NCBI GenBank assembly: GCA_018396615.1
Contig: JAGTQT010000079.1
Span: forward strand, 1-6,425
From: Candidatus Bathyarchaeota archaeon
Lineage (GTDB): Archaea > Thermoproteota > Bathyarchaeia > Bathyarchaeales > Bathycorpusculaceae
Length of the DNA stretch: 6,425 nt
Reading direction: 5' to 3'
Part shown: piece by piece, positions 1 through 5,661 of the stretch
Position numbering within the stretch: the first letter of the stretch is position 1
Layout: every line of letters begins with the position of its first letter
Notes under the pieces: generated by a model
What the model saw: the letters and a program-made list of their open reading frames with translations, nothing else
Databases searched by the model: none
What the model was told of the DNA's origin: nothing
Made by a program: the position numbers and the translations under genes

Positions 1-724
1 CAACCCGCATGTCTGGAAAGAGGCTTGCGATTTCTGAAGAGACTGCTTCTACATTGTCTGGACTATCGGCTTTCACGAGGATGGAGGTGACGAAGTCAAG
101 ACTGTCAGTGAGGTTTTGAGCTACGGTGATCGGAATGTACAAACCTCGGTCCGCAAGGAATATTCCAGTTTCATAAACCCCAACCACAGTTAACGTTACA
201 TTATTGTTTTGATGAGGTGGACGGGCCTGAATGAACACAGACTGCCCAATCGACATGTTGAAGAGGTCGAATAAGCTCTTGCCTAGTACTGCAGTATTGT
301 TTTCATTTTCACCTATCATTTTGCCATCTATTATGTTAAGGCCTCCAGCGGTTTTGTTGAAAGTTTTTACATCTATACCCCACACTGGAACTAATGTTCC
401 GTTCACGCTCACGACTTCGGTAAGTTGAGGAGAAACAGCATAAACGTTAGGAAGGTTGGCAATAGTTTTTACAGTGGATTCGTTGAGAACGGCGGAGCTT
501 CCTAAAAGAAACGCTTCCCTTGGATTTGTGATTGTAGCGTTGTAGACAATTATGTCAGCCCCTCCAAGGGCTCGAATGGATGTTCTAACCTCTGCATCAA
601 TACCTGCGACCAATGAAAGCAAAACCAAGATAAGGGCTACTCCGACAGTGATTCCTGCAATAGTCAAGCCCACTCTTAATTTTCGCCTGCTCAAGTTCCT
701 CCAAGTCATAGCTAATGTAGACAT
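1..724 (-). CDS. MacB/FtsX-type ABC transporter permease, N-terminal part (runs off window)
   Basis: I read 241 codons from ATG at 724 down to the window edge with no stop, so this is the N-terminal part only. It begins MSTLAMTWRNLSRRKLR, the short basic cytoplasmic start usual in MacB/LolC-type permeases. A single transmembrane helix follows (about residues 18-40), then a long extracytoplasmic domain opening GIDAEVRTSIRALGGADI, which matches the MacB periplasmic core domain pattern. That domain carries eight N-x-S/T sequons (N62, N81, N108, N123, N142, N156, N175, N204), as expected for a segment outside an archaeal cell. Family members have three further helices near the C-terminus and work with a separate ATPase; both would lie left of position 1. 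The ATG is preceded by a weak AGGT (730-733, 5 nt away). An in-frame TTG two codons upstream is possible but less typical. The gene is downstream of the anchored exported protein, suggesting one export or surface-remodelling unit. The substrate cannot be told. Confidence 0.88.
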   Translation of the reverse strand, partial: MSTLAMTWRNLSRRKLRVGLTIAGITVGVALILVLLSLVAGIDAEVRTSIRALGGADIIVYNATITNPREAFLLGSSAVLNESTVKTIANLPNVYAVSPQLTEVVSVNGTLVPVWGIDVKTFNKTAGGLNIIDGKMIGENENNTAVLGKSLFDLFNMSIGQSVFIQARPPHQNNNVTLTVVGVYETGIFLADRGLYIPITVAQNLTDSLDFVTSILVKADSPDNVEAVSSEIASLFPDMRV

Positions 725-773
725 GCACAACCTTTTCCATAGAGGTTTCAATTCAATTGGTGAACAATCCCGA

Positions 774-781
774 CTTAAAAA
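774..781 (-). promoter_or_regulatory. TATA-like box for the ABC permease gene
   Basis: The minus strand reads TTTTTAAG here. A start about 26 nt downstream (near 751) would give a leader of about 27 nt before the ATG at 724. The upstream gene ends in a T-rich tract, which makes a separate promoter reasonable. Judged by eye only. Confidence 0.35.
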
Positions 782-785
782 GGAG

Positions 786-802
786 ATTCACCAAAAATGA
801 AA
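786..802 (-). repeat. Intergenic 17-bp motif, copy 1
   Basis: The plus strand reads ATTCACCAAAAATGAAA; the minus strand, in the direction of the genes, reads TTTCATTTTTGGTGAAT. It lies between the anchored protein and the permease, 61 nt before the permease ATG and 4 nt upstream of its TATA-like box. It differs from copy 2 at two positions. It overlaps the T-rich tract after the anchored-protein gene, so part of its T-richness could serve termination. Possible operator or promoter-proximal element. Confidence 0.5.
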
Positions 803-820
803 TAAAAACTAAAGAAAAAA
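793..820 (-). terminator. T-rich terminator after the anchored surface protein gene
   Basis: Read on the minus strand, the ten to forty bases after the TAA at 830-832 hold T runs of 6, 3, 5 and 5 (815-820, 811-813, 804-808, 793-797). Oligo-T tracts without a hairpin are the usual archaeal termination signal. No strong stem precedes it. Confidence 0.5.
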
Positions 821-829
821 GAGGGGAGT

Positions 830-2290
830 TTATTTTCTTCGTTTTAGTATTGCTATGGTGCCGACTGCAGCTGCGGCTGCTACGACGGCTGCTGCGATGT
901 ATGGTAGGTAGGTGTAAAGAGTAGGTCCAGCCGTTATTTCTGATATGTCCATTATGTTTGTACCCACTGTTACTTCTGGGTCGTGGTAGATTCTGTAACC
1001 TGCTGGATAGCTGAACCCAGCCAGCATCGCAAAGCCAACATAGATTCCTCCTGGCAGCTGAACCGAAATCTTCTTGTGTCCCTGCACTTGGGCTGTCATG
1101 TTTAGTGTCATGGGTTCTTCGCCCTCGTTTTTTGTCACGCTCACATTCGTTATCCATGTTAGAGCGCCTATTTTCTGCCAGTCATCCATTAGGTGGAGCC
1201 TCGCTGGCTTCAATATTGTGTGCAACGTCGGCTTTGAGCTTGTGTCATTTGCGTTTGCCTCGCTAAGCGTCATGTTTCCATCGGCAGTTTCTGCAACCAC
1301 GTCTCCTGTTCCGCCACTTATCCTCGAAAGCAGTTCCTCCTTTACCCATTCAGCTACGCCAGCGGGTACAAAGTTTCCAACTATGGCGTGCCACTCAAGC
1401 AGGAGTCGTGGGTTTGGGTTTTTTGCGTCGAGGTCCCATCCCAAGATTTCATGGTCGTACTTGACTCCGTAGTCGACTCGGGTTCCGTTGAACTCCTTGG
1501 CTTCAACCTTCTCTGAGTCGATTACCTTGTAGTTGTTCGCAGCATCCACTGTTATGTTAAAGATTGGCACGGCTGCTGTGATGTTGACTAGCTGTGCTTC
1601 CAGGTGGAACGTGAATGTTAACCTGTTTAGAACTCCATCGCCTGTTGTGTTTGTCAGTCCGATGTCTATGTATGGTAGGTTTTCAGCTGTGAGGGAGAAA
1701 GCCCACGATCCATGTTTTCCTTCGGGGTCTAATGTTTCATTCACTGGGCTTTTAGTCCATGCTGTGTGCAGCGATACCTTCTTGTAGACTGGCTCATGCC
1801 ACAAATAATCACTGTAACGCAATCCAGTGTAGTCGCGGCTGTAGTCGCAGACCTCATCGTTGTCAGCGTCATAGTATTCAAAGATGTCCTCGAGTTTTTG
1901 AACCCAGATGGTCTTGACCACTATAGGGTAACGGTTAGCCACCAATCCGCCGTTCTTGTCATAAACCTTCCCAGCTCCTAGATACCTTGTTATTTCGCTG
2001 AAAATTATGATGGAGTTCGGTTCAGATTGATTTTCTGTTCCCCAAATCAGCCCAAACATGGCATCCTCAACGTATGCGGTTTTGCCAGGGGCTCTCCGCA
2101 TGAAACGTATCCCAACATAGTCCCCGCCTCCAAAAAGCTCGGTGGTTCCAGCAATTTTTTCAATGTAGCCTTTTCCTCCAGCAACATCAACGTAGACCAC
2201 TGCTTCAACTGTGGCAACCAATGGAACGCTGAACATTAAGGCAACGCAGAATGTAGGCAATAGGGCTTTTTTCATTTCTTTCCAATTCAT
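830..2290 (-). CDS. Exported, C-terminally anchored surface protein of unknown function
   Basis: This 486-aa protein has a signal peptide (basic MNWKEMKK, hydrophobic core about 9-25, likely cleavage after VEA at 28-30) and a C-terminal membrane helix (about 461-482, alanine- and valine-rich) followed by KRRK. That makes it a large extracellular domain held in the membrane. The ectodomain has ten N-x-S/T sequons (N87, N184, N214, N236, N245, N268, N339, N348, N382, N397), suggesting N-glycosylation. D141-A-D-N-D-E-V-C-D149 resembles a calcium-binding Asp loop of the EF-hand or thrombospondin-repeat kind, but it is single and lacks the usual Gly. I recognise no named domain. The ATG at 2290 is favoured over Met6 because GGTGA (2297-2301) lies 6 nt upstream of it. 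Its place just before a MacB-type permease suggests an extracellular partner or substrate-handling role, which is inference. Several long open frames on the opposite strand are shadows of this gene. Confidence 0.88.
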   Translation of the reverse strand: MNWKEMKKALLPTFCVALMFSVPLVATVEAVVYVDVAGGKGYIEKIAGTTELFGGGDYVGIRFMRRAPGKTAYVEDAMFGLIWGTENQSEPNSIIIFSEITRYLGAGKVYDKNGGLVANRYPIVVKTIWVQKLEDIFEYYDADNDEVCDYSRDYTGLRYSDYLWHEPVYKKVSLHTAWTKSPVNETLDPEGKHGSWAFSLTAENLPYIDIGLTNTTGDGVLNRLTFTFHLEAQLVNITAAVPIFNITVDAANNYKVIDSEKVEAKEFNGTRVDYGVKYDHEILGWDLDAKNPNPRLLLEWHAIVGNFVPAGVAEWVKEELLSRISGGTGDVVAETADGNMTLSEANANDTSSKPTLHTILKPARLHLMDDWQKIGALTWITNVSVTKNEGEEPMTLNMTAQVQGHKKISVQLPGGIYVGFAMLAGFSYPAGYRIYHDPEVTVGTNIMDISEITAGPTLYTYLPYIAAAVVAAAAAVGTIAILKRRK

Positions 2291-2320
2291 TGGTTTTCAC
2301 CGAACAACCCTTTGATTTCC

Positions 2321-2331
2321 TTTTAATAATA
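2321..2331 (-). promoter_or_regulatory. TATA-like box for the anchored surface protein gene
   Basis: The minus strand reads TATTATTAAAA. A start about 26 nt downstream would fall near 2300, leaving a leader of about 10 nt that just includes the GGTGA ribosome-binding site at 2297-2301. The 17-bp motif copy 2 lies 17 nt further upstream. Judged by eye. Confidence 0.4.
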
Positions 2332-2348
2332 GGTTACGCACTTTTGAT

Positions 2349-2365
2349 ATGCACCAAAAATGAAT
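2349..2365 (-). repeat. Intergenic 17-bp motif, copy 2
   Basis: The plus strand reads ATGCACCAAAAATGAAT (minus strand ATTCATTTTTGGTGCAT). It lies between the two-helix membrane protein and the anchored protein, 58 nt before the latter's ATG. It differs from copy 1 at two of 17 positions and from copy 3 at two. Possible shared regulatory element. Confidence 0.5.
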
Positions 2366-2410
2366 ATTCTGAAAATTGTTTCTCTCTAGAACGTTTCGAT
2401 GGGCTTAGGG

Positions 2411-2749
2411 TTATTCCCCGAGTTTTTCGCTCATCAACTCTTCTTCAAGATGTAGAAGGAGACCCATGCGGCGTTCCCACTTGTTAAAGAATCGGTATTG
2501 CCCAATCAGGGCATATATGCTATAGATTAGAAATATCGCAACGAATACTAAAAACATAGTATCCATAACGTCTAGTCGCTTTAGTGCAAGGAGCAAGAAG
2601 CGCAAAACAAAAAATACAAGCAGAACACCTGAAGCGATCATACTCACTAAAGACCCTGTCCTAAACTTGCTCCATTCTCTGTCCAATTCGGAGAGGAAAT
2701 CATGCAGAGTTCTTACGGGATATGTTTTTTCATGTTTTTCTTCGCTCAT
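2411..2749 (-). CDS. Small two-helix membrane protein, function unknown
   Basis: This 112-aa protein has a charged N-terminal segment (1-31), two transmembrane helices (about 34-56 and 62-84) separated by a short K-R-L-D turn, and a charged tail rich in Arg and Glu (85-112) that is probably helical. There is no signal peptide; by the positive-inside rule both ends are likely cytoplasmic. GGAG (2758-2761) lies 8 nt before the ATG at 2749, supporting this start. I do not recognise a named family. It sits directly after the winged-helix regulator gene and before the anchored surface protein, all in one direction, so a role in sensing, or as a membrane partner of the regulator or transporter, is possible. 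That is inference from position only. The gap to the regulator (63 nt) holds 17-bp motif copy 3. Confidence 0.78.
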   Translation of the reverse strand: MSEEKHEKTYPVRTLHDFLSELDREWSKFRTGSLVSMIASGVLLVFFVLRFLLLALKRLDVMDTMFLVFVAIFLIYSIYALIGQYRFFNKWERRMGLLLHLEEELMSEKLGE

Positions 2750-2780
2750 AGTCTTTTCTCCAAATAGTTTCTACTGCCCG

Positions 2781-2792
2781 ATATTGATATAG
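2781..2792 (-). promoter_or_regulatory. TATA-like box for the two-helix membrane protein gene
   Basis: The minus strand reads CTATATCAATAT. Transcription would start near 2762-2766, giving a very short leader that contains the GGAG site. The 17-bp motif copy 3 ends 3 nt upstream. Alternatively this gene is only read through from the regulator gene 63 nt upstream. Confidence 0.35.
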
Positions 2793-2795
2793 CTG

Positions 2796-2812
2796 ATGCA
2801 CCAAAGATGAAA
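2796..2812 (-). repeat. Intergenic 17-bp motif, copy 3
   Basis: The plus strand reads ATGCACCAAAGATGAAA (minus strand TTTCATCTTTGGTGCAT). It abuts the stop codon of the winged-helix gene and lies 46 nt before the ATG of the two-helix membrane protein. It differs from copy 2 at two positions and from copy 1 at two. Confidence 0.5.
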
Positions 2813-3070
2813 TTATAAAATTGACGGCAAAGATTTACGCAGCTCAATGTATATTCTCCTCCCTTCTTCTGTTAATGAACAGTACCCGTCCTCGCTCTCC
2901 TTGACCAATCCTCTTTCTTTAAGATAGGCTAGATGCTTCAGAAAATCATCGTAAGAGAGACTCGTTGCCTTTCTCCAAACATAGGTGCGAAGTTGAGGCT
3001 TGCTGTTAAAAAACAGGAACTCTAGAATCTCAAATCGTATCTGAACCGCACCCTTGCGCATTCGCCCCAT
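2813..3070 (-). CDS. Small winged-helix transcriptional regulator
   Basis: This 85-aa protein is little more than one winged-helix domain. Helix 1 spans about residues 8-21 (VQIRFEILEFLFF), a second helix falls near 28-36, the recognition helix lies about 40-52 (YDDFLKHLAYLKERGL), and a beta-hairpin wing is followed by the typical LTEEGRRIY (67-74). The pattern resembles the archaeal HTH_45/COG3432 group of small winged-helix regulators, an assignment made by eye. There is no ligand domain, so signal sensing would need a partner or oligomer change. GGTG (3078-3081) stands 7 nt before the ATG at 3070, favouring it over Met4. It heads the leftward series and is divergent from the PadR gene. The repeated 17-bp motif before each downstream gene is a candidate target, but that link is inference. 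Confidence 0.82.
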   Translation of the reverse strand: MGRMRKGAVQIRFEILEFLFFNSKPQLRTYVWRKATSLSYDDFLKHLAYLKERGLVKESEDGYCSLTEEGRRIYIELRKSLPSIL

Positions 3071-3113
3071 TAGAATGCACCGTTAAATCAGTAGCGTCAT
3101 ATCTAATCGGTAC

Positions 3114-3126
3114 TAAAATAATTTAA
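3114..3126 (-). promoter_or_regulatory. TATA-like box for the winged-helix regulator gene
   Basis: The minus strand reads TTAAATTATTTTA. A start about 26 nt downstream (near 3093) gives a leader of about 22 nt containing the GGTG ribosome-binding site. The GTGAA-N6-TTCAC inverted repeat lies about 21 bp upstream of this box. Confidence 0.45.
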
Positions 3127-3147
3127 CTATTCAAAACAAGCCATTAC

Positions 3148-3163
3148 GTGAAACGGTGTTCAC
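3148..3163. promoter_or_regulatory. Inverted repeat GTGAA-N6-TTCAC, possible operator
   Basis: The arms GTGAA (3148-3152) and TTCAC (3159-3163) are exact, with a 6-nt spacer. After a 2-nt mismatch the symmetry resumes as ATT (3143-3145) and AAT (3166-3168), a 26-bp imperfect dyad. It lies upstream of the winged-helix gene's TATA-like box on one side and of the TTTAAAT box on the other, the position expected of a regulator site. Confidence 0.4.
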
Positions 3164-3183
3164 TAAATAGTGCGGGGGGTAGG

Positions 3184-3201
3184 TTTAAATTCTCAGAATT
3201 T
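3184..3201 (+). promoter_or_regulatory. TATA-like box overlapping a palindrome (orphan promoter candidate)
   Basis: TTTAAAT at 3184-3190 overlaps AAATTCT-C-AGAATTT (3187-3201), an exact 7-bp dyad with a single central base. A transcript would start near 3213 on the plus strand, where only a five-codon frame (ATG at 3216, stop at 3231) is found. It could therefore drive a non-coding RNA or a long PadR leader, or the match could be chance in AT-rich DNA. Confidence 0.3.
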
Positions 3202-3357
3202 TTGTATTCCAGCGTCATGATGTCTAGGCTATAACCTTTCTATCAGAAGTCTTTAAGCAAAAAGGACCTATTGCAGTAAAGATTGTGTTGGTTTGGTTGA
3301 TGTAATGGAAAGCCATGTATCTTTTCTTCGCATGCCGTAGACATCCTTACACGAAGA

Positions 3358-3365
3358 TTTATATG
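3358..3365 (+). promoter_or_regulatory. TATA box of the PadR gene
   Basis: TTTATATG with a purine-rich CGAAGA just upstream, as in archaeal BRE-TATA promoters. Transcription would start near 3385, 41 nt before the ATG at 3426 and immediately before the ATGT-N8-ACAT palindrome. The same eight bases TTTATATG form the box before the gene at 6032. Confidence 0.55.
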
Positions 3366-3388
3366 CGTCGACATCGATATCTAATTTG

Positions 3389-3404
3389 ATGTCGATATCG
3401 ACAT
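3389..3404. promoter_or_regulatory. Perfect 16-bp palindrome, PadR-type operator ATGT-N8-ACAT
   Basis: ATGTCGATATCGACAT is its own reverse complement. Known PadR-family operators are often ATGT and ACAT half-sites eight bases apart, exactly the form seen here. It lies 21 bp before the PadR ATG, just past the predicted transcription start, a classic autorepression position. A further related element lies at 3368-3381: TCGACATC (3368-3375) is an inverted copy of GATGTCGA (3388-3395), and CGATATC recurs 18 bp apart (3375-3381, 3393-3399), so two dimers could bind side by side. Confidence 0.65.
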
Positions 3405-3425
3405 AATTTAAAATGGGTAATTCAT

Positions 3426-3998
3426 ATGTATCCCCATCCGCATTCTCCACCTCCCCCTTTCGATCATTGGCTGAGGCATATGGCTGCTGTTCCTAAAGGC
3501 TTCCTGAGATACTACGTGTTGAGACTGCTAGGTGAGAAGCCAATGTCTGGTTCAGAGATCATAAGCGAGATCGAGAGACGAACTGATGGACGTTGGAAGC
3601 CAAGCTCAGGTTCCCTTTACCCCCTTTTGGCGTGGCTGCAGGATAAGGGATATACTAAAGCGGTTCCTGAACAAGAAGCAGGAATTAAACGCTATATGCT
3701 CACTGACCAAGGAAGGGCTTTCCTTCAAGAATATGTTAAGAGAAAGGAAACGCTCCGCAAAAGATTCGAATTTCTCATGCCTCCCTTCCCTGGATTTCCT
3801 GGGTTTAATTTCCACCCTAAAGAGGCACGCGAACTGATCGAAGCAATAGAAAAACTGAGGATAGCTGGATGGAATCTTCTGGACAGCTTGCGTGAAAAAT
3901 ATTCAGAAGAAATCGCCACCGAAGCCAAAGAAATTATCGAAAAAGCAGCTCAGAAAATAAACGAGATGGAGAAGAAACTAAGAGAGACCAACAAATAG
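3426..3998 (+). CDS. PadR-family transcriptional regulator
   Basis: This 190-aa protein carries the PadR winged helix at about residues 24-102: GFLRYYVLRLLGEKPMSGSE, then W57-K-P-S-S-G-S-L-Y-P-L-L, the hallmark recognition-helix region, then the wing and YMLTDQGRAFLQEY. A Pro/Phe/Gly-rich link (119-128) leads to a charged helical C-terminus (131-190), likely a dimerising coiled coil. PadR proteins usually repress, and many autoregulate; a perfect ATGT-N8-ACAT palindrome sits 21 bp upstream. The N-terminus before the domain is unusual, MYPHPHSPPPPFDHWLRH, with four His and five Pro residues. Starting instead at Met19 (3480) would remove it, but GAGG there is only 3 nt from the ATG, while 3426 has GGGT (3415-3418) at 7 nt and a well-placed TATA box. 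The next gene, 122 nt downstream in the same direction, is a candidate target. Confidence 0.93.
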   Translation: MYPHPHSPPPPFDHWLRHMAAVPKGFLRYYVLRLLGEKPMSGSEIISEIERRTDGRWKPSSGSLYPLLAWLQDKGYTKAVPEQEAGIKRYMLTDQGRAFLQEYVKRKETLRKRFEFLMPPFPGFPGFNFHPKEARELIEAIEKLRIAGWNLLDSLREKYSEEIATEAKEIIEKAAQKINEMEKKLRETNK

Positions 3999-4084
3999 GC
4001 GACCATGTTAAGTGCAGCAATCGGAACCTACAACTTGAAAAAGGTATCGGATGGGCAAGCTTGATGTCTCTCCTCTAACGGAGA

Positions 4085-4110
4085 AACTCACGAGTCAAAG
4101 CTGGTGAGTT
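4085..4110 (+). promoter_or_regulatory. Inverted repeat AACTCAC-N12-GTGAGTT before the GT-C-like gene
   Basis: Exact 7-bp arms (4085-4091, 4104-4110) with a 12-nt loop end 10 nt before the ATG at 4121. A smaller TCTCC-N6-GGAGA hairpin (4069-4084) adjoins it. In RNA, the downstream arm would include part of GGTGA (4103-4107), the only ribosome-binding-like sequence nearby, so folding could hide it. It could equally be a DNA operator. Confidence 0.35.
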
Positions 4111-4120
4111 CATAAGCATC

Positions 4121-5614
4121 ATGGGACTGTATATGCTTCATAAATTACAACAGGCATTGCATGCGCTGTGGAAGAATAGGGTAGAGTTTTCTTTGGTCTC
4201 TTCTGTGTTTCTACTAGGATTTGTGTTCTATTTGTGGATCTTCTTGAGAAATCAGTTGCTTCCAATGATTGATGGCCCGTATTATCTCATCCAAGTAAGA
4301 AGCCTCCTTACAACGGGAGGACTTGTTTATGGTGACCCTCCTCTGACTTTTTATCTATTATCCCTCTTTTCTGTTCTTCTTGGAGACATTACGTTAGGAG
4401 TAAAGGTTGGCGCCTCATTCTTCTGTGCTCTGTCCACTATTCCCGCCTACTTCCTTATGAAAAAGATTGGCAAAAGCATCTTAGCTGGTCTTATCGCCAT
4501 GCTACTTGTTGTCTTTTCGGCTCCGTACATTAGAATGCTGACAGATTTCATGAAAAACGCAGTTGGCGTATGCTGGCTCTTCGCCTTCATATATTATTTA
4601 CATGACTTAGCCTTTATTGGGATTAGAAAAAGTAGCTTGGCTCTGGCCGCTTTCTTCCTCGTCCTTACGGGGTTGACGCACATCTTAGATTTTGGCATCG
4701 CTCTCGTTTTTCTCGTCTTCTACACTGTAATGGTCTTAATCTCCAATGATAATAGACGACCCTTCCTGAAGGCTGTGGGTATAATAGCGTTGGTGATTTC
4801 TGCTTTCGTATTCATTGCTTCTACATTTTTCAGTTTTCTGTTCAGCGACTTCACTAAGGTACTGTCTTTCTTTCAGGACTTGACAGCACCTAAAGGTAGC
4901 GAGGTCCCAACCCCAACTCCTCCAAGTCCCATGCCCACCCCAGTGCCACAACCACTTAGCGCTCAAATGGATGCATTTTCTATAGTTGGTTTGGGGACAA
5001 TCCTTTTGATCCTTTCTGTAGGAACTGTTTTGTCTCTGTATGTTTGGAAGAAGAAGGATAAAGAGGCGCTGTTACTACTGTCAGTCACGACAATTGCAGG
5101 TTTCATAATGTGTCTTCCTCTTATACCAAGCGAGTGGCTGAGCAGATTTCAGTTGATGACTGTTATTCCAAGTGCTATTATTCTAAGCTATGGTATATCC
5201 GAAATGTGGAACCTTACCAATACGAACTCCAAATTTGTTGCTATGGTTCTGTTTGTGATTTCTTTATCGTTTTTTGTTGCTCAAAGTGTCGGCATCACTA
5301 CGATTATCCGTCCTACTATAAGCGATGCAGGCTACCTCGACTTGGTTAACATAAAAAACCAAATTCCCTCCGACTCAATAATTGCAGTATCTGATTATGG
5401 CATTCGCTACTGGGTTGAATACGTAGACGAGGTAGATACTGCACAGGGGCGCATTGACGAACTGTCTCCAGACCTATGGCAATCATATTCACATGCACTC
5501 GGTCTGCTTTTCAAAAATCAAGTCCCACGAGTTCCGTTCAAAACCATCTTCGTTGGAAACGTCTTCACGCTCGTAGAACTACAACAAAACAATTACAGCG
5601 ATCTTAGTGCATGA
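4121..5614 (+). CDS. Polytopic membrane protein, GT-C glycosyltransferase-like
   Basis: This 497-aa protein has about 12 hydrophobic segments (first at 24-44, last at 372-393) and a roughly 100-residue C-terminal soluble part. After the first helix comes D51-G-P-Y-Y-L-I-Q-V-R, then Y70-G-D72-P-P-L, in the loop where GT-C glycosyltransferases (PMT/ArnT/STT3 fold) carry their acidic catalytic motif. LTHILDFG (185-192) and DFMKNAVG (142-149) also fit that type. Such enzymes move sugars from lipid carriers onto proteins or lipids outside the membrane; the family call is by pattern and the acceptor unknown. Residues 257-279 form a Pro/Thr-rich linker between helices. The start is uncertain: ATG 4121 and Met5 (4133) both lack a well-spaced ribosome-binding site, the nearest being GGTGA 13 nt upstream. 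Probably read with, or controlled by, the PadR gene 122 nt upstream. The C-terminus looks complete. Confidence 0.8.
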   Translation: MGLYMLHKLQQALHALWKNRVEFSLVSSVFLLGFVFYLWIFLRNQLLPMIDGPYYLIQVRSLLTTGGLVYGDPPLTFYLLSLFSVLLGDITLGVKVGASFFCALSTIPAYFLMKKIGKSILAGLIAMLLVVFSAPYIRMLTDFMKNAVGVCWLFAFIYYLHDLAFIGIRKSSLALAAFFLVLTGLTHILDFGIALVFLVFYTVMVLISNDNRRPFLKAVGIIALVISAFVFIASTFFSFLFSDFTKVLSFFQDLTAPKGSEVPTPTPPSPMPTPVPQPLSAQMDAFSIVGLGTILLILSVGTVLSLYVWKKKDKEALLLLSVTTIAGFIMCLPLIPSEWLSRFQLMTVIPSAIILSYGISEMWNLTNTNSKFVAMVLFVISLSFFVAQSVGITTIIRPTISDAGYLDLVNIKNQIPSDSIIAVSDYGIRYWVEYVDEVDTAQGRIDELSPDLWQSYSHALGLLFKNQVPRVPFKTIFVGNVFTLVELQQNNYSDLSA

Positions 5615-5661
5615 TTTCTCGCCGGCTTGTTAGGCACACTTTATCAGTCAATTCCAGGGGG

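Larger units (their letters stand above)
3071..3425. other. Divergent regulatory region between the two regulator genes
   Basis: This 355-bp gap has no convincing gene. The 60-codon open frame on the minus strand here overlaps the PadR start and is Asp/Ile-repetitive because it translates the palindromes. The gap holds promoter elements for both flanking genes, an inverted repeat at 3148-3163, a G-rich GTGCGGGGG at 3170-3178 followed by a TTTAAAT box and a palindrome (3184-3201), and the PadR-type operator at 3389-3404. The part from about 3205 to 3350 shows nothing I can name. Confidence 0.6.

Noticed and set aside
753..1157. 134-codon minus-strand open frame overlapping the anchored protein gene
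   Set aside because: It is a different frame of the same strand, Ser/Arg-rich without domain character, and inside a gene with clear signal peptide and anchor.
1074..2239. Several open frames of 70-132 codons on the plus strand
   Set aside because: They are antisense to the anchored surface protein gene, lack ribosome-binding sites and show no domain pattern.
3075..3081. Possible fourth copy of the 17-bp motif (ATGCACC)
   Set aside because: Only the first seven bases match; it is better explained as the ribosome-binding site (GGTG) of the winged-helix gene.
3170..3200. Possible tRNA 3' end on the minus strand (CCTACCCCCCGCAC)
   Set aside because: No T-arm stem pairs, and there is no matching 5' acceptor or anticodon arm nearby.
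3268..3450. 60-codon minus-strand frame rich in Asp and Ile
   Set aside because: It translates the promoter palindromes (DIDIKLDIDVD), overlaps the PadR start and has no ribosome-binding site.
3586..3928. Open frames overlapping the PadR gene in other frames on both strands
   Set aside because: All are shadows of the PadR coding sequence, whose domain motifs fix the real frame.
4006..4065. 19-codon frame between the PadR and GT-C-like genes
   Set aside because: Very short, no ribosome-binding site and no distinctive composition.
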